From Ignavibacteria bacterium (lineage in GTDB: Bacteria; Bacteroidota; Ignavibacteria; Kapaibacteriales; UBA961), in the NCBI GenBank assembly GCA_016873735.1, contig VGWD01000007.1:1-64000 (forward strand): a stretch of 64,000 nt of DNA, read 5' to 3'. Shown piece by piece: positions 41,960 through 52,703 of this stretch. Both the position numbers and the translations under genes were made by a program. The notes below the pieces were generated by a model. That model did not search any database and was not told the DNA's origin. It saw only the letters and a list, made by a program, of their open reading frames with translations. The stretch's first letter is position 1. Each line of letters opens with the position of its first letter.

Positions 41960-43528
41960 ATGAAGATTCGCATACTTCTTTTCATCATGTTATTGCTTCC
42001 GCTGGCCGGGTGCCCTCATACACTCATCAAACAAGTGGAAGAATTACGTCCGCCACCGGGCTATAAACCCATCTATCAAGTCGCGGAAAAATCCATTGAT
42101 TCCGTTCTGAACAATGTCCCTTTCTCGGCCATGAAGGCAGCCGCCTTTGATTCAATGCTCACATTGATTGAATCCGGCAGACTGAATCCCGATAGCATGA
42201 TTGTAATGCCGAGTTCTTCAATCTCAACATCTGTCATGGGAATCGATGATCGCTCTTATCCTGATAGCATTCATGTGAAACTGAGCATTAAAGATGAACG
42301 CGGACATTTTTTAAGAGGTTTGGCCGGACCCAATCGGAGCAAGAAAATCTCCGGTAAAGATTCAGTCTGGCGCATGCTCATTGATTCATGTGCGGTGAAT
42401 CCCCAAAAGTCCCCATGCTCTCAATTTTCGGTGCGAGAAATCAGCGAGGATATTCGCAAGCCGATTGCTTTGTCGATGGTGCTGGATCATTCGCCTTCCA
42501 TGGGTGAAATGCGCGCCCGCAAATTGCAAGAAGCAGTTCGCACCACAATGGATATGCTCACCGATGATGATGCAATTGCAGTGATTAAATTCACATCCAA
42601 GATTCATAGAGAAATTCCGCTTACAAGCAATTATCAAACCTATACTACTCAACTCAAGATTGATGGTCTTCGCGGCATTCAGTCTTCACCAATTTCCATC
42701 AGTTTCCGAAGCAGCAAAGACACCGTCGAAGAAGAACATTATGGCGGCGGAACTGCCATCTATGATGGAGCATTGGCAGGCATTGATGAGTTGAAAAAAA
42801 CCAGCAATACAAGAAAAGTGATGATTGTGTTTTCGGATGGTGGAGACAATGCCTCAAAATCCGATCAAGATTCAGTTATTCGTGAAGCTCGCAAACAGGG
42901 CGTGAATATTTATACCATAGCTTATGGCATCACCGATGAAGAACCCATGCATGATTTGGCTGAACAGACCGGCGGAAAAATGTATCGCATTTATTCTTCA
43001 AAAGAATTTCCATTTGTCCTGGCTGATATTGTCAAAAGCATGAAGAACCATTATCTCATCAGTTATGCTCCTCCCATGTCTTCAGACATTCATGGAGTTT
43101 ACGGCATAGTTTCCCTGCGTACAGACTTGACAAGTTCATTCCATGGCTTCTATGACAAAACAATTCTTCATGCTTGGGATGCCGAAGGAACGATGCACTC
43201 CGCATTGATTGAATTCGAAAGAGGAAGTTCAGCCATTCCTTCAAGCGCAAATCAAGTGGTGATGGATATATTCAATTCATTGAAATCTGCACCAAAAATG
43301 TCAATTGAAATTCGTGGTCATACAGACGATATAGGAAAAGAAGAAGACAATGAGCAATTATCCATTTCTCGCGCGCAATCAGTGGCGGGTGCATTGATTG
43401 CAAAAGGCATCGCAAAATCCAGACTCATCATCACGGGCAAAGGAGAAAGCATGCCGCTTGTCCCCAATGATTCCGAGGAATCTCGAAAGAAAAATCGTCG
43501 CACGGAATTCATCATCAGAAACAAATGA
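41960..43528 (+). CDS. Lipoprotein with VWA domain and C-terminal OmpA domain
   Basis: 522 residues from the ATG at 41960, which starts a lipoprotein signal (lipobox PLAGC, Cys about residue 18); the open frame upstream has no signal peptide. Central von Willebrand A domain (about 165-365) with the metal-binding MIDAS start DHSPSMG, GGGTAIYDGALAGI and FSDGGDN. The C-terminal 110 residues are an OmpA-type peptidoglycan-binding domain (IEFERGSSAIPS, IEIRGHTDDIG, LSISRAQSVAGALI, NRRTEFII). Likely an envelope anchor that uses the VWA domain to bind other proteins. ATGA overlap with the next gene. Confidence 0.85.
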   Translation: MKIRILLFIMLLLPLAGCPHTLIKQVEELRPPPGYKPIYQVAEKSIDSVLNNVPFSAMKAAAFDSMLTLIESGRLNPDSMIVMPSSSISTSVMGIDDRSYPDSIHVKLSIKDERGHFLRGLAGPNRSKKISGKDSVWRMLIDSCAVNPQKSPCSQFSVREISEDIRKPIALSMVLDHSPSMGEMRARKLQEAVRTTMDMLTDDDAIAVIKFTSKIHREIPLTSNYQTYTTQLKIDGLRGIQSSPISISFRSSKDTVEEEHYGGGTAIYDGALAGIDELKKTSNTRKVMIVFSDGGDNASKSDQDSVIREARKQGVNIYTIAYGITDEEPMHDLAEQTGGKMYRIYSSKEFPFVLADIVKSMKNHYLISYAPPMSSDIHGVYGIVSLRTDLTSSFHGFYDKTILHAWDAEGTMHSALIEFERGSSAIPSSANQVVMDIFNSLKSAPKMSIEIRGHTDDIGKEEDNEQLSISRAQSVAGALIAKGIAKSRLIITGKGESMPLVPNDSEESRKKNRRTEFIIRNK

Positions 43529-44184
43529 TAGCATTGTTCTTCATATTTATGTGCATGATCCAATATGCCACAGCTCAAGAGCCGATTCAGGTTGGCAAAA
43601 GAGGAATATTGGAGACTTTTAATATCTCACATGAATCCATGCGATATGCAGTGAAGATATCCAATCCAACAGTGTTTTATATCGATACGATCAGCATCGG
43701 CGGAAATGCACAATCATTCACGCGCATGGGAACCGATAGCATTGAATGGATTGGAAATGGAAGTGGAATATTGAAATTCCATGGACTCGCCCTTGCTGGT
43801 TCGGATAATTTCACGATGATTCATATCAAAGGGATAATATCTGATACGATTGCGCTTGATACTTCTTTCATCCTTCGAATCATAAAGAACAATACTCCGC
43901 TTCCCTATGTGCGATTTAGCATTATGTCTGAAAATATTCCGAATCCTGTCTTGCGCGGACAAGCAACCGAGTGGACCTATGCATTGGATAAACCGGGTAA
44001 AATCACGATTTCCATCATCACGCTTAGCGGACGCATCATTGAAGAATTTGTCTATGCTCAAGACAAAGGAACTCATGTATTTCGATTCATTCCGAATGAA
44101 TTCACTTTTCATCCGGGTGTCTATGGCATGAGGCTCATCACGGAACAAGGAATCTTTCACACCTTGTGGAATGTGTCGCCATGA
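43525..44184 (+). CDS. Exported protein with T9SS-like C-terminal module
   Basis: 219 residues. Signal peptide about 1-17 (MIALFFIFMCMIQYATA). A beta-rich body follows, and the last 85 residues resemble the sorting domain of type IX cargo: NIPNPVLRGQATEWTYAL, KITISIITLSGRIIEEF and GVYGMRL. No catalytic motif is seen. The start overlaps the VWA-OmpA gene (ATGA) and the stop overlaps the next barrel gene (ATGA), so all three are translationally coupled. Possibly a small surface partner of the VWA protein. Confidence 0.6.
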   Translation: MIALFFIFMCMIQYATAQEPIQVGKRGILETFNISHESMRYAVKISNPTVFYIDTISIGGNAQSFTRMGTDSIEWIGNGSGILKFHGLALAGSDNFTMIHIKGIISDTIALDTSFILRIIKNNTPLPYVRFSIMSENIPNPVLRGQATEWTYALDKPGKITISIITLSGRIIEEFVYAQDKGTHVFRFIPNEFTFHPGVYGMRLITEQGIFHTLWNVSP

Positions 44185-45134
44185 GATTCATCATGCTCTT
44201 CATTATTGCCACAAGCACCATGCTTGGCTTTGAGCAAGATTCTCTGCGAAGAGTCCCAAAGCTTGATCTGGAAACATTGTCACCGGATTCTTTTGCCGTG
44301 GAATCAGACATGTCATTTTCCGCAGGTTGGTTTCCCGGCACTTCACCATTTCGCTCCATAGAATTGATCGGCTCGAACGGTCTGTTTGTTCATGATGGAA
44401 TGTTCTTGGGCTCCATGCCGATTCCAGGTTCCACATTCAAAGTACCCGGCTTGACATTCACACAAAGCACCCATTACTCGATTGATGATCGGCTTCCCCT
44501 CGAGGCATTTTCATCTGAAGAGTCCGATGAAGAAGTGATTGAACAAGCATATCAGATGAATGCTCTACGCGTTCGTTTTTCAATCCCCGAAATTGCGTCC
44601 ATCATGCGAATCGGACTCGGCCTTCGAAGTTCAAACAGCATATATTTCGCCGAAGATAAAACCGTGTTTTTGAATCTTCAAGGCACTGTATCTGCATTGC
44701 ATGAATTGCATGCAATCAGCATCAATGAAATGGAATTGATTGGAAATGTTTCGATGGAAGTACCCATCTATGGTGTATTGCTCGATGCATTCGGACAAAG
44801 CACCTATTCGCATTATTCTGTCTTTGCCGGTATGAATATTGGCTATGTTCTTGAATCAGATCTTAAGCATCAATCCATCATCATGGAAGGAAAAGAAGCA
44901 ATTCGCTATCCATCGGGCTCGAATATTCTCACAGTGCAGTCTCGTTCTCTTATCTCTGCAATTGACCGAATGCGTATGTCCGCAGAAACAGGAATCGGAT
45001 GGCAATTCGGCTTCGGACCTCTTCATCTCGGATTTGAAGGATATCTGGCCCTGCCTTTGAATTCAATGCTGAAACAGGGAGAAATGTCCATAATATTCCT
45101 TGGAATACGTGGAATTTTAGGGATATCCTTCTAA
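44181..45134 (+). CDS. Outer-membrane protein, barrel-like
   Basis: 317 residues from the ATG at 44181, which overlaps the preceding stop (ATGA); five extra codons upstream are ignored. A hydrophobic leader (MRFIMLFIIATSTMLG) is followed by a beta-rich protein with barrel-like strands toward the C-terminus (YSVFAGMNIGYVLES, AETGIGWQFGFGPLHLGFEGYL in part) ending GILGISF, with a terminal phenylalanine. No family recognised. Third gene of the VWA-OmpA operon; nine bases later the cystathionine beta-synthase frame opens. Confidence 0.6.
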   Translation: MRFIMLFIIATSTMLGFEQDSLRRVPKLDLETLSPDSFAVESDMSFSAGWFPGTSPFRSIELIGSNGLFVHDGMFLGSMPIPGSTFKVPGLTFTQSTHYSIDDRLPLEAFSSEESDEEVIEQAYQMNALRVRFSIPEIASIMRIGLGLRSSNSIYFAEDKTVFLNLQGTVSALHELHAISINEMELIGNVSMEVPIYGVLLDAFGQSTYSHYSVFAGMNIGYVLESDLKHQSIIMEGKEAIRYPSGSNILTVQSRSLISAIDRMRMSAETGIGWQFGFGPLHLGFEGYLALPLNSMLKQGEMSIIFLGIRGILGISF

Positions 45135-45193
45135 TCTCAATCTTGCGGGCAGAATCCCTATCTTTGTGCATTCACAAATGCATGAAATCCACT

Positions 45194-46555
45194 ATGAATG
45201 TCCATTCGTCAGTACTCGGCCTGATCGGTAAAACGCCGCTTGTCAAACTCAATGCGATCGCAAAAGGCATCCCGGCAACCATCTATGTAAAATTGGAAAG
45301 CCGAAATCCGGGTGGATCAGTCAAAGATCGCATCGGGATAGCAATGCTCGAAGCTGCCGAAAGAGATGGTCTTCTCAAACGGGGTGGCATCATCATCGAA
45401 CCCACAAGTGGCAATACCGGTATTGGTCTTGCACTTGCGGCAACATTAAAAGGATATAAATGCTTATTTGTGATGACAGACAAAGCTTCGCAAGAACGCG
45501 TTCGTTATCTCAAAGCGCTCGGAGCCGATGTGCTTATTGTATCAAGTGCTGCAAAGGCAAGCTCACCGGAATATTATTTCAATACCGCACAAAGACTCGC
45601 ACAAGAAATTCCCAATGCGGTGATGTTGAATCAATATGATTTTTATGCGAATCCTGCAATTCATGAAGCAACCACAGGACCGGAAATTTGGAATGATACC
45701 GATGGCAAAGTGACGCATTTCATTGCTGGCATTGGAACGGGTGGCACAATCACGGGAACATCGCGCTATCTCAAACAGCAAAATCCGAATATCAAAGTAA
45801 TCGCTGCTGACCCCGTTGGTTCTTGCATCAAAACATTCAAAGAGACGGGTCGCGTGGTGGAAGCTCTTCCCTATCTTGTTGAGGGCGTTGGGCAAGAACG
45901 CATTCCGGGTAATCTTGATATATCGCTCATCGATGATGTTATGAACATCAATGATAAAGAATCCTTCAACACCGCTCGTAGACTGGCCCGCGAAGAAGGT
46001 ATCTTCTGCGGTGGTTCAAGTGGAATGAATGTTGCGGCTGCATTGAAACTTGGAAAAACACTCACCAAGGATGATGTGGTCGTTGCTATCATCTGCGATA
46101 CGGGCGAGCGCTATCTCACAAAACATCATTCGGATGAATGGCTCAAAGAACAACATTTATTGGATGATGAACGCCTCACCGTGAAAACTGCGCTTGCCGT
46201 AAAATCCAATTCAAAAGATATTCCTAAGTTGCTCAGCATTTCAACAGATGCAACAGTTGAGCAGGCATTGCAACTCATGCAGGAATTTGAGATTTCTGAA
46301 ATGCCCGTGATTGACAATGGTGTTTCAGTTGGAACATTGCGTGAGAATAAACTCATGGCAAAAGTCATAGCGGATAGATCAGTACTATCTTCCACGGTAA
46401 GCTCGGTTCAGGAAGATCCAATGCCGATTCTTGATGCAGGAGAAGATGTGCATAGTGCGATTGCACTTCTCAAACATCATCATGCAATCTTGGTTTCGGA
46501 TTATGGTTCGCTTTCAGGAGTGCTTTCCAGACATGACATCATCGATTTTCTCTAA
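45194..46555 (+). CDS. cbs: Cystathionine beta-synthase (PLP enzyme with tandem CBS domains)
   Basis: Condenses serine and homocysteine to cystathionine. From the ATG at 45194 (MNVHSSVLGLIGKTPLVKL) it has 453 residues; starts four or more codons upstream are possible. The Schiff-base lysine is K44 in GGSVKDR; the PLP-binding loops are EPTSGNTGIGLALAA and GIGTGGTITG. VEGVGQERIPGNLD favours cystathionine beta-synthase over cysteine synthase. Residues about 335-453 form two CBS domains (LSISTDATVEQALQLM, PILDAGEDVHSAIALL), usual in this enzyme and likely regulatory. Sulfur metabolism links it loosely to the MetH genes downstream. Confidence 0.9.
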   Translation: MNVHSSVLGLIGKTPLVKLNAIAKGIPATIYVKLESRNPGGSVKDRIGIAMLEAAERDGLLKRGGIIIEPTSGNTGIGLALAATLKGYKCLFVMTDKASQERVRYLKALGADVLIVSSAAKASSPEYYFNTAQRLAQEIPNAVMLNQYDFYANPAIHEATTGPEIWNDTDGKVTHFIAGIGTGGTITGTSRYLKQQNPNIKVIAADPVGSCIKTFKETGRVVEALPYLVEGVGQERIPGNLDISLIDDVMNINDKESFNTARRLAREEGIFCGGSSGMNVAAALKLGKTLTKDDVVVAIICDTGERYLTKHHSDEWLKEQHLLDDERLTVKTALAVKSNSKDIPKLLSISTDATVEQALQLMQEFEISEMPVIDNGVSVGTLRENKLMAKVIADRSVLSSTVSSVQEDPMPILDAGEDVHSAIALLKHHHAILVSDYGSLSGVLSRHDIIDFL

Positions 46556-47001
46556 TGACAATCCTTGAAATATTCGGCATCATCATCGCAACCGTGATCG
46601 GCATGGAGTGCATCGCATGGTCATCCCATAAATTTTTGATGCATGGTCCTCTGTGGTTTATACATAAAACTCATCATAGTCCTCGACATGGTCGATTTGA
46701 ATTGAATGATGTGTTTGGAATCGTTTTTGGTATCGCCTCAATATGTTGCATCGCCGTGGGTATCGATGGATTTACTCCCCTCTTTTGGATCGGCATCGGC
46801 ATCAGTGTTTATGGAGTTCTCTATTTTGTGGCACATGATATCATCGTGCATCGCAGAGTGAAACTTGGAATGCGTATGAAAGGACGCTATGCAGAAGCAT
46901 TAAGAAAAGCACATCTTCTTCATCACAAAACAGTCACAAAAGAAGGTGCCGAAGAATTTGGTTTTCTTTTCGTGCACCCCAAACATCTGAATAAGAAATG
47001 A
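46555..47001 (+). CDS. crtZ: Beta-carotene hydroxylase-like membrane di-iron hydroxylase
   Basis: 148 residues, about three to four transmembrane helices, of the fatty-acid/sterol hydroxylase superfamily. The four histidine clusters of CrtZ are present: HKFLMH (25-30), HKTHH (37-41), HDIIVHRR and HLLHH. CrtZ adds hydroxyl groups to the beta rings of carotenoids (beta-carotene to zeaxanthin). The start overlaps the CBS stop by one base (TAATG). No other carotenoid gene is in the window. The assignment to CrtZ rather than to another small hydroxylase is well supported by the HKFLMHG...IHKTHH pattern. Confidence 0.85.
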   Translation: MTILEIFGIIIATVIGMECIAWSSHKFLMHGPLWFIHKTHHSPRHGRFELNDVFGIVFGIASICCIAVGIDGFTPLFWIGIGISVYGVLYFVAHDIIVHRRVKLGMRMKGRYAEALRKAHLLHHKTVTKEGAEEFGFLFVHPKHLNKK

Positions 47002-47652
47002 TTATTTGCCGGGCTCTTTGAAGATGATATCTTCAGGTATGACAAGTAATGATTCATCGAAAGGTTTATTGGCTTCAATCTTCACAGCATAGGTCTTCAT
47101 GGGTATGCCATTCGTGATCGTTTCGCTTTTCAATACCAGATTGCCCCAAACGGAATATGTACCTGAAAAGGGAATCACAGGATGGGCAATGGTCCAAACA
47201 TCACATACATATCCCAAAACTGTATCGGTTTTATTTGTCATCTCAAGACCAATCTCTTTTTTTACGCTATCGGAGATCATTGCAAAATTGATTCCACCTG
47301 CATCGGCGAATTGTCCAACCGGATAGCGCGTTCCCTTTCCCTCCTGCACATCGATTGTCGTCAAAACTCCATTTGCGAAGATACTTTTTGAATGTACTTT
47401 TAAATTGAGATCTTGTTCAACGGCTCGATATCCAACAGACTCCGTTACTTCACGAGCACCATGATTATCAAATGATACCGTGATCTTCGTACGCATACCA
47501 TCCATTTCAGAAAACATGAGTAGTTCACCGGAACGGAGAGTATAACGCTTTGGAAGTTCTTTTTGGGCTACTGTTTTCTTTTTGTTTTTCGGCTTTTGTG
47601 CACTTGCTTCTACCGCAAGAAAAACCAGTAAGATAAACCATATATTTCGCAT
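47002..47652 (-). CDS. Exported hypothetical protein
   Basis: 216 residues with a Sec signal peptide (MRNIWFILLVFLAVEASAQ) and a lysine-rich stretch directly after it (KPKNKKKTVAQKELPK). The body is beta-rich (LLMFSEMDGMRTKITVSFDN, YSVWGNLVLKSETITNGIPM) and reminds me of DUF4412-like periplasmic proteins that end with a conserved IPEDIIF-type strand. I do not recognise it firmly. Nine bases after it the prolyl oligopeptidase gene ends, in the same direction. Confidence 0.55.
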   Translation of the reverse strand: MRNIWFILLVFLAVEASAQKPKNKKKTVAQKELPKRYTLRSGELLMFSEMDGMRTKITVSFDNHGAREVTESVGYRAVEQDLNLKVHSKSIFANGVLTTIDVQEGKGTRYPVGQFADAGGINFAMISDSVKKEIGLEMTNKTDTVLGYVCDVWTIAHPVIPFSGTYSVWGNLVLKSETITNGIPMKTYAVKIEANKPFDESLLVIPEDIIFKEPGK

Positions 47653-47661
47653 GATTAAAGC

Positions 47662-49734
47662 TCACTTCATATTCAAACGACTAAAAATATAACGCCAGAA
47701 AAATGCCTGGTCTTCAATGATCTGCTCGATTGATTTCCCCGTACCATGTCCTGCATCATAATCGACATGCAGCATGATGGGCTTTTGTTGTTCGGGTCTG
47801 GATTGAGCCAATGCAACAAATTTCTTTCCATGCAATGGATCCACCCGCATGTCGAATTCACCCACGCTCACAAGCATTTCCGGAAGCTCCACGCCGGCTT
47901 TGATATTGTGATAGGGTGAATATTGGATCATTGTTCCAAAGTCTTCAGCTTTATCGGGATCACCATATTCAGGAATCCAATATCTCGCAATGCGAAATTT
48001 ATGATAGCGTATCATGTCGAGCAGTGGCACTTGGCAAATAATCGCGCGATAGAGATCGGGTCTTTGGTTTGCAATTGCACCCATAAGCAAACCACCATTC
48101 GATCCACCTCTTGCGACTATCCTCTGCGGATTTGAATACTTATTCGTGATGAGCCATTCGGTTGCGGCGATCATATCATCGAATGTATGTTGTTTTTTCT
48201 TGAGCATGCCATCCAAATGCCAAGCTTCGCCATATTCATTACCTCCGCGTAAACCGACGCGCACATAGATTCCACCACGTTTCAAAAAGGATGCATTATA
48301 TCCCACGAATTCAGGACTCATCCCAATATTGAATCCACCATAGCCGGTTATCAATACGGGATTGTTTCCATCTTTCTTGATATCGTTTTTATGCACGATG
48401 AATATCGGAATCTTCACGCCATCTTTTGACTCAACGAATTCGAGTGATGCATGAATGTCGGAGAGATCCATTGGAATTTCATCCTGATAGAAGAATGTCC
48501 ACTCCAGTGTTTTCCCATTGAGCTTATAGATTTTTTGTGTTGAGGTGAATGATGAAATGGATACATAGACAATATCTTCATCACGATCATAACTCATCGA
48601 AGCGACATTCCCGAATTCAGGCAATGTCAATTCTTTGATGAATGCACCGTTCAAATCATGAACCATGATACGTGACATCACATCTTTTTTATCTTGAACA
48701 AGCAAATATGTACTTGTCACATCATATCCTTCAATGACGGTTTTTCCTTCGGACACGAGTATTGTCGCTTTTTCAAATTCCGGATTATCGAGTGTTGATT
48801 TCGCAATGAAGAAATTCGGAGCATCATGATTGGAAAACCAATAAATATTGTTTCCACGAAATTCAGGATACGATTTGAATTGCTTGCTGGAATATAGTGT
48901 TCTTGGTTTATCTGAACTATCAATCTTTCTGAATGATATTGTATTGCTGTAAAAATCACCGGTGCTCCATACTTGCACCGATTCATCCTCAGGTTCATAG
49001 ATGGATGCGAAGTCTTTGGAGTCATCAGGAGCCAGCAATTTTATGGCTTCAGATGTGGGCTTACCCATCGCATGTTCATACACAGCAAGCGGTATTTGAT
49101 TTTCGATCAATTCTTTTGTTCTTGGCGTGATGAATGCTTTTGTTTCATCCTGCTTCCAAGAAAAACCACTGATGCCAATCAATATCTCACCGATTTGTTC
49201 GCCGGTTTTGGAATCAATGATGCGATAATCAGTGATTTCAGCACCTTTGGTTTGAGTTGCAATGGCAAGTTTCGAGGCGTCCTTATTTATCACCACATCT
49301 GAAATAGATGTCTTTCCTTCCGGATCAAGTTTCATTGGATCAAAGAGCAATTGTTCTTTGCCATCAAGAAGCGTATAATATTTGAATTGTGATTCTCCTT
49401 TTTTTCTTCGAGAGAAAAACACTCTTCCCTTTTTGATTCTTGGTGGCGAGGTGACTTCACGATCAAATAATGTGCGAATCTCATTATTCAAACCTGATAT
49501 ATCCGCTGCGGTTTGTTTGAGATATTCCATCGTTGCATCATGTTGCTGTTTTGTCCATGCAATGACTTCAGGATTCTCTTTATCCTCCAAATGACGATAT
49601 GGATCCGTGAGCATCACGCCATGCAATGTTTCTTTGACAGGCTTCGGGATATTTATTGGAGGCGTGAATTGTTGAGCATTCATGGTCATAGTTGCGAATA
49701 TCAAAAAAAGGAATCTCAGGGTTGTGGAATTCAT
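47662..49734 (-). CDS. Prolyl oligopeptidase family serine peptidase (S9A), exported
   Basis: 690 residues from the ATG at 49734, which gives a signal peptide (LRFLFLIFATMTMNAQ); upstream codons overlap metH. Starts the mature part with PKPVKETLHGVMLTDPYRHLED, the invariant S9A opening. A seven-bladed propeller covers about 80-430. The alpha/beta-hydrolase domain has the nucleophile S545 in ARGGSNGGLL, the acid in VGEFDMRVDP and the histidine in DYDAGHG. Cleaves short proline-containing peptides in the periplasm. 41 bases after metH. Confidence 0.93.
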   Translation of the reverse strand: MNSTTLRFLFLIFATMTMNAQQFTPPINIPKPVKETLHGVMLTDPYRHLEDKENPEVIAWTKQQHDATMEYLKQTAADISGLNNEIRTLFDREVTSPPRIKKGRVFFSRRKKGESQFKYYTLLDGKEQLLFDPMKLDPEGKTSISDVVINKDASKLAIATQTKGAEITDYRIIDSKTGEQIGEILIGISGFSWKQDETKAFITPRTKELIENQIPLAVYEHAMGKPTSEAIKLLAPDDSKDFASIYEPEDESVQVWSTGDFYSNTISFRKIDSSDKPRTLYSSKQFKSYPEFRGNNIYWFSNHDAPNFFIAKSTLDNPEFEKATILVSEGKTVIEGYDVTSTYLLVQDKKDVMSRIMVHDLNGAFIKELTLPEFGNVASMSYDRDEDIVYVSISSFTSTQKIYKLNGKTLEWTFFYQDEIPMDLSDIHASLEFVESKDGVKIPIFIVHKNDIKKDGNNPVLITGYGGFNIGMSPEFVGYNASFLKRGGIYVRVGLRGGNEYGEAWHLDGMLKKKQHTFDDMIAATEWLITNKYSNPQRIVARGGSNGGLLMGAIANQRPDLYRAIICQVPLLDMIRYHKFRIARYWIPEYGDPDKAEDFGTMIQYSPYHNIKAGVELPEMLVSVGEFDMRVDPLHGKKFVALAQSRPEQQKPIMLHVDYDAGHGTGKSIEQIIEDQAFFWRYIFSRLNMK

Positions 49735-49775
49735 ATATATCTTGTTAATCGTGGCAAGCATACTAATCCTGACAA

Positions 49776-52571
49776 TCATGTAAATAGTGACAATTTATTC
49801 AATCGTGCTTTCTGAATGGAAATCAGTTGCTTTTCAGAAGTTCTTCGTGCATAGTCTATTCTAATGCGTTCTTGTTCATCTTTATTCTCTTGCATGAATG
49901 CATCTTTATGATCGGGAGAAATGAGTTGTCCTGCAACGGGTACTGCTCTCGATGCATCAAGCACATAGATTACTGTTCCATCATATCCTGGTGCAATCTT
50001 CACGGATGTATGCACGCGAGAAGTGGTTGCGCCACCAATCATGAGCGGGATTTGCATATTTCTTCTTTGCATTTCTTTTGCGACATGCACCATTTCATCG
50101 AGGGATGGAGTGATGAGTCCTGAAAGACCGATGATATCGGCATTGCATGCAATTGCTTCATCAAGGATGCGCTCTGCGGGTACCATCACGCCGAGATCGA
50201 CCACGCGATAATTATTGCAACCAAGCACGACGCCGACGATATTTTTTCCGATATCATGCACATCGCCTTTGACAGTCGCCATGAGTATTGTCCCATTCGG
50301 CGCGGATGCAATTCCCGCCAATTCTTTTTCGGCTTCCATGAATGGCGTGAGATAGGCCACGGCTTTTTTCATCACGCGTGCTGATTTCACGACCTGTGGC
50401 AAAAACATTTTACCGGCACCGAATAATTCGCCGACGATATTCATGCCATCCATCAGCGGACCTTCAATCACGGCAAGCGGAGAACCACATGCAAGTCGTG
50501 CTTCTTCCATGTCCTCATTCACATGCGCATCGAGTCCTTTCACAAGCGCATGATGTATGCGCTCCGCAATCGGAAATGATCTCCATGCCTGCACTTCTTG
50601 CGACTGAACACTTTCGCCTGAAGATTCCGCCTTGAGTTTTTCTGCATAGTCCACAAGCCGCTCGGTGGAATCAGATCTGCGATTCAAAATCACATCCTCA
50701 ACCAATTCCAAGAGCATTTTAGGGATAACATCATAGATGTCGATTTGTCCCGCATTCACGATGCCCATGTCCATGCCTGCTTTGATGGCATGATAGAGAA
50801 AAGCAGAATGCATGGCTCTCCGCACGGGTTCATTTCCGCGGAATGAGAATGAGAGATTCGATACACCACCTGAAATCTTCGCAAGCGGTAAATGCTGTTT
50901 GATATATGCCGTTGCATTGATATAATCCAATGCATAATTCGCATGTTCTTCAATACCAGTTGCGACTGCAAAAATATTAGGATCGAAGATGATGTCTTCC
51001 GCGGGCAAATGCACGACCTCAGTCAAAATCCGATAAGCGCGTGAGCAGATTTCGATTTTTCGTTCATAGGAATCTGCCTGACCTTTCTCATCAAAAGCCA
51101 TCACGATGACAGCCGCGCCAAAGCGACGCACCTCTTTTGCCACAGCAATGAATGCTTCTTCACCTTCTTTGAGTGAAATGGAATTGACGATGCTTTTTCC
51201 TTGCACGCATTGAAGTCCGGTTTCGATGACAGACCATTTCGATGAATCAATCATGATCGGAACTCGGGCGATATCGGGTTCCGCGGCGATGAGATTCAGA
51301 AGCGTACGCATTGCATGCTCTGAATCCAGCATGCCTTCATCCATGTTCACATCAATGATTTGTGCGCCTGCTTCCACTTGCTGTCTGGCAATACCAAGCG
51401 CTTCATCATACTTATTCTCACGAATCAGTTGAGCGAATTTTGCGGAGCCCGTCACATTTGTTCTTTCACCAACATTCACAAAATTCGTTTCGGGTCTGAG
51501 GATGAATGGCTCCATGCCCGAAAGACACATCAGTGGCTCTTTTGGAGTCGGTATGCGTGGTGACATTATTTTCACTGTATCAGCAATTGCAGAAATATGA
51601 TCTGGCGTTGTTCCACAGCATCCACCGACGATATTGATGAAACCTGCTTCCGCAAATTCTTTCAAGACATCAGCCATCGATTCAGGTGATTCATCATAGC
51701 CACCCATTTCATTGGGGAGTCCGGCATTTGGATATACGCTGATAAAGCAATCCGCGATGCGTGATAATTCAGCAAGGAAGGGTCGCATTTGATCCGCACC
51801 CAAAGCACAATTCAAACCAACACTAATGAGATTCGGACAATGTCTGATCGAATGCCAAAATGCCTCGGTGGTTTGCCCTGACAATGTGCGACCGCTCATG
51901 TCGACAATCGTACCCGAAATCATAACGGGAAGCGAGATATGCAATTCTTCAAATAATGCATCGATCGCATAGATCGCAGCTTTGCAATTCAATGTATCGA
52001 AAACGGTTTCAACAAGAATGATATCAATGCCACCGACGATCAATCCGCGTAATTGTTCCGTATATGCATCCACAACTTTTTGCCATGTGGTTGCGCGATA
52101 TCCGGGATCATTCACATCGGGTGAAAGTGAAAGCGATGTATTGAGAGGTCCGATTGCGCCCGCCGCAAAGCGAGGTTTTTCAGGAGTTGAATATTCCACG
52201 CATGCCTGTTTGGCAAGTTTTGCGGCATTGACATTCAATTCATAGGCAAGCGATTGCAATCCATAATCGGCTTGAGCAATCGAAGTAGAACTAAATGTAT
52301 TTGTTTCGATGATGTCTGCACCTGCGGCCAGATACTGCCTGTGAATGTCCAAAATGATATTCGGCTGGGAAAGCACGAGAAGATCATTGTCTCCACGCAC
52401 ATCATGCTGGTGATTGCAGAGCATGGAATGAAAATCACCGGCAGTTTCACTGCTTCCGCGAAAATCTTCTTCTTGCAAACCATGCCTTTGAATCATCGTC
52501 CCCATCGCGCCATCGATGATCAAGATGCGTTTACTTAATGCAGAGTGAAGTATGTTATAGATTGAATTCAT
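49776..52571 (-). CDS. metH: Methionine synthase (cobalamin-dependent), catalytic core without reactivation domain
   Basis: Transfers methyl from methyltetrahydrofolate to homocysteine through cobalamin. 931 residues instead of about 1,230. Homocysteine domain with zinc ligands C254 (GLNCALG) and C318-C319 (GGCCGTTP); folate domain ([17 protein letters not shown] in part, [11 protein letters not shown]); cap and B12-binding domain with D770-V-H772-D-I-G, H772 being the cobalt ligand. The protein ends with the linker ([20 protein letters not shown]) just where the AdoMet-binding reactivation domain should begin. That domain is a separate gene at 57306. The prolyl oligopeptidase frame opens inside the stop region, so nothing more is missing at this end. 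Confidence 0.93.
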   Translation of the reverse strand: MNSIYNILHSALSKRILIIDGAMGTMIQRHGLQEEDFRGSSETAGDFHSMLCNHQHDVRGDNDLLVLSQPNIILDIHRQYLAAGADIIETNTFSSTSIAQADYGLQSLAYELNVNAAKLAKQACVEYSTPEKPRFAAGAIGPLNTSLSLSPDVNDPGYRATTWQKVVDAYTEQLRGLIVGGIDIILVETVFDTLNCKAAIYAIDALFEELHISLPVMISGTIVDMSGRTLSGQTTEAFWHSIRHCPNLISVGLNCALGADQMRPFLAELSRIADCFISVYPNAGLPNEMGGYDESPESMADVLKEFAEAGFINIVGGCCGTTPDHISAIADTVKIMSPRIPTPKEPLMCLSGMEPFILRPETNFVNVGERTNVTGSAKFAQLIRENKYDEALGIARQQVEAGAQIIDVNMDEGMLDSEHAMRTLLNLIAAEPDIARVPIMIDSSKWSVIETGLQCVQGKSIVNSISLKEGEEAFIAVAKEVRRFGAAVIVMAFDEKGQADSYERKIEICSRAYRILTEVVHLPAEDIIFDPNIFAVATGIEEHANYALDYINATAYIKQHLPLAKISGGVSNLSFSFRGNEPVRRAMHSAFLYHAIKAGMDMGIVNAGQIDIYDVIPKMLLELVEDVILNRRSDSTERLVDYAEKLKAESSGESVQSQEVQAWRSFPIAERIHHALVKGLDAHVNEDMEEARLACGSPLAVIEGPLMDGMNIVGELFGAGKMFLPQVVKSARVMKKAVAYLTPFMEAEKELAGIASAPNGTILMATVKGDVHDIGKNIVGVVLGCNNYRVVDLGVMVPAERILDEAIACNADIIGLSGLITPSLDEMVHVAKEMQRRNMQIPLMIGGATTSRVHTSVKIAPGYDGTVIYVLDASRAVPVAGQLISPDHKDAFMQENKDEQERIRIDYARRTSEKQLISIQKARLNKLSLFT

Positions 52572-52673
52572 GAATGCAAAATTAACAAATTTGAAGGGCT
52601 TTTGGTCGGCAGATATGCTAATTCATGGCAATGGTTCTCATTCCTTCAACACATTGTATTTTCTTGCTTTGCA

Positions 52674-52703
52674 TTGCTCATCACTGAAATAACCGTAATT
52701 TTG
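52674..52703 (+). promoter_or_regulatory. Candidate Bacteroidota-type promoter of DEAD-box helicase gene
   Basis: TTG (52674-52676), 19-base spacer and a perfect TAATTTTG -7 element (52696-52703). This would give a 5' untranslated leader of about 110 bases before the ATG at 52819, as often seen for cold-regulated RNA helicases. The 247-base gap between metH and the helicase holds nothing else I can see. Confidence 0.5.

Noticed and set aside
52577-52584. TAATTTTG on the minus strand just before the metH ATG
   Set aside because: It would put the transcription start on the ATG itself (leaderless), and no -33 TTG is found at the proper distance, so I do not call it a promoter.
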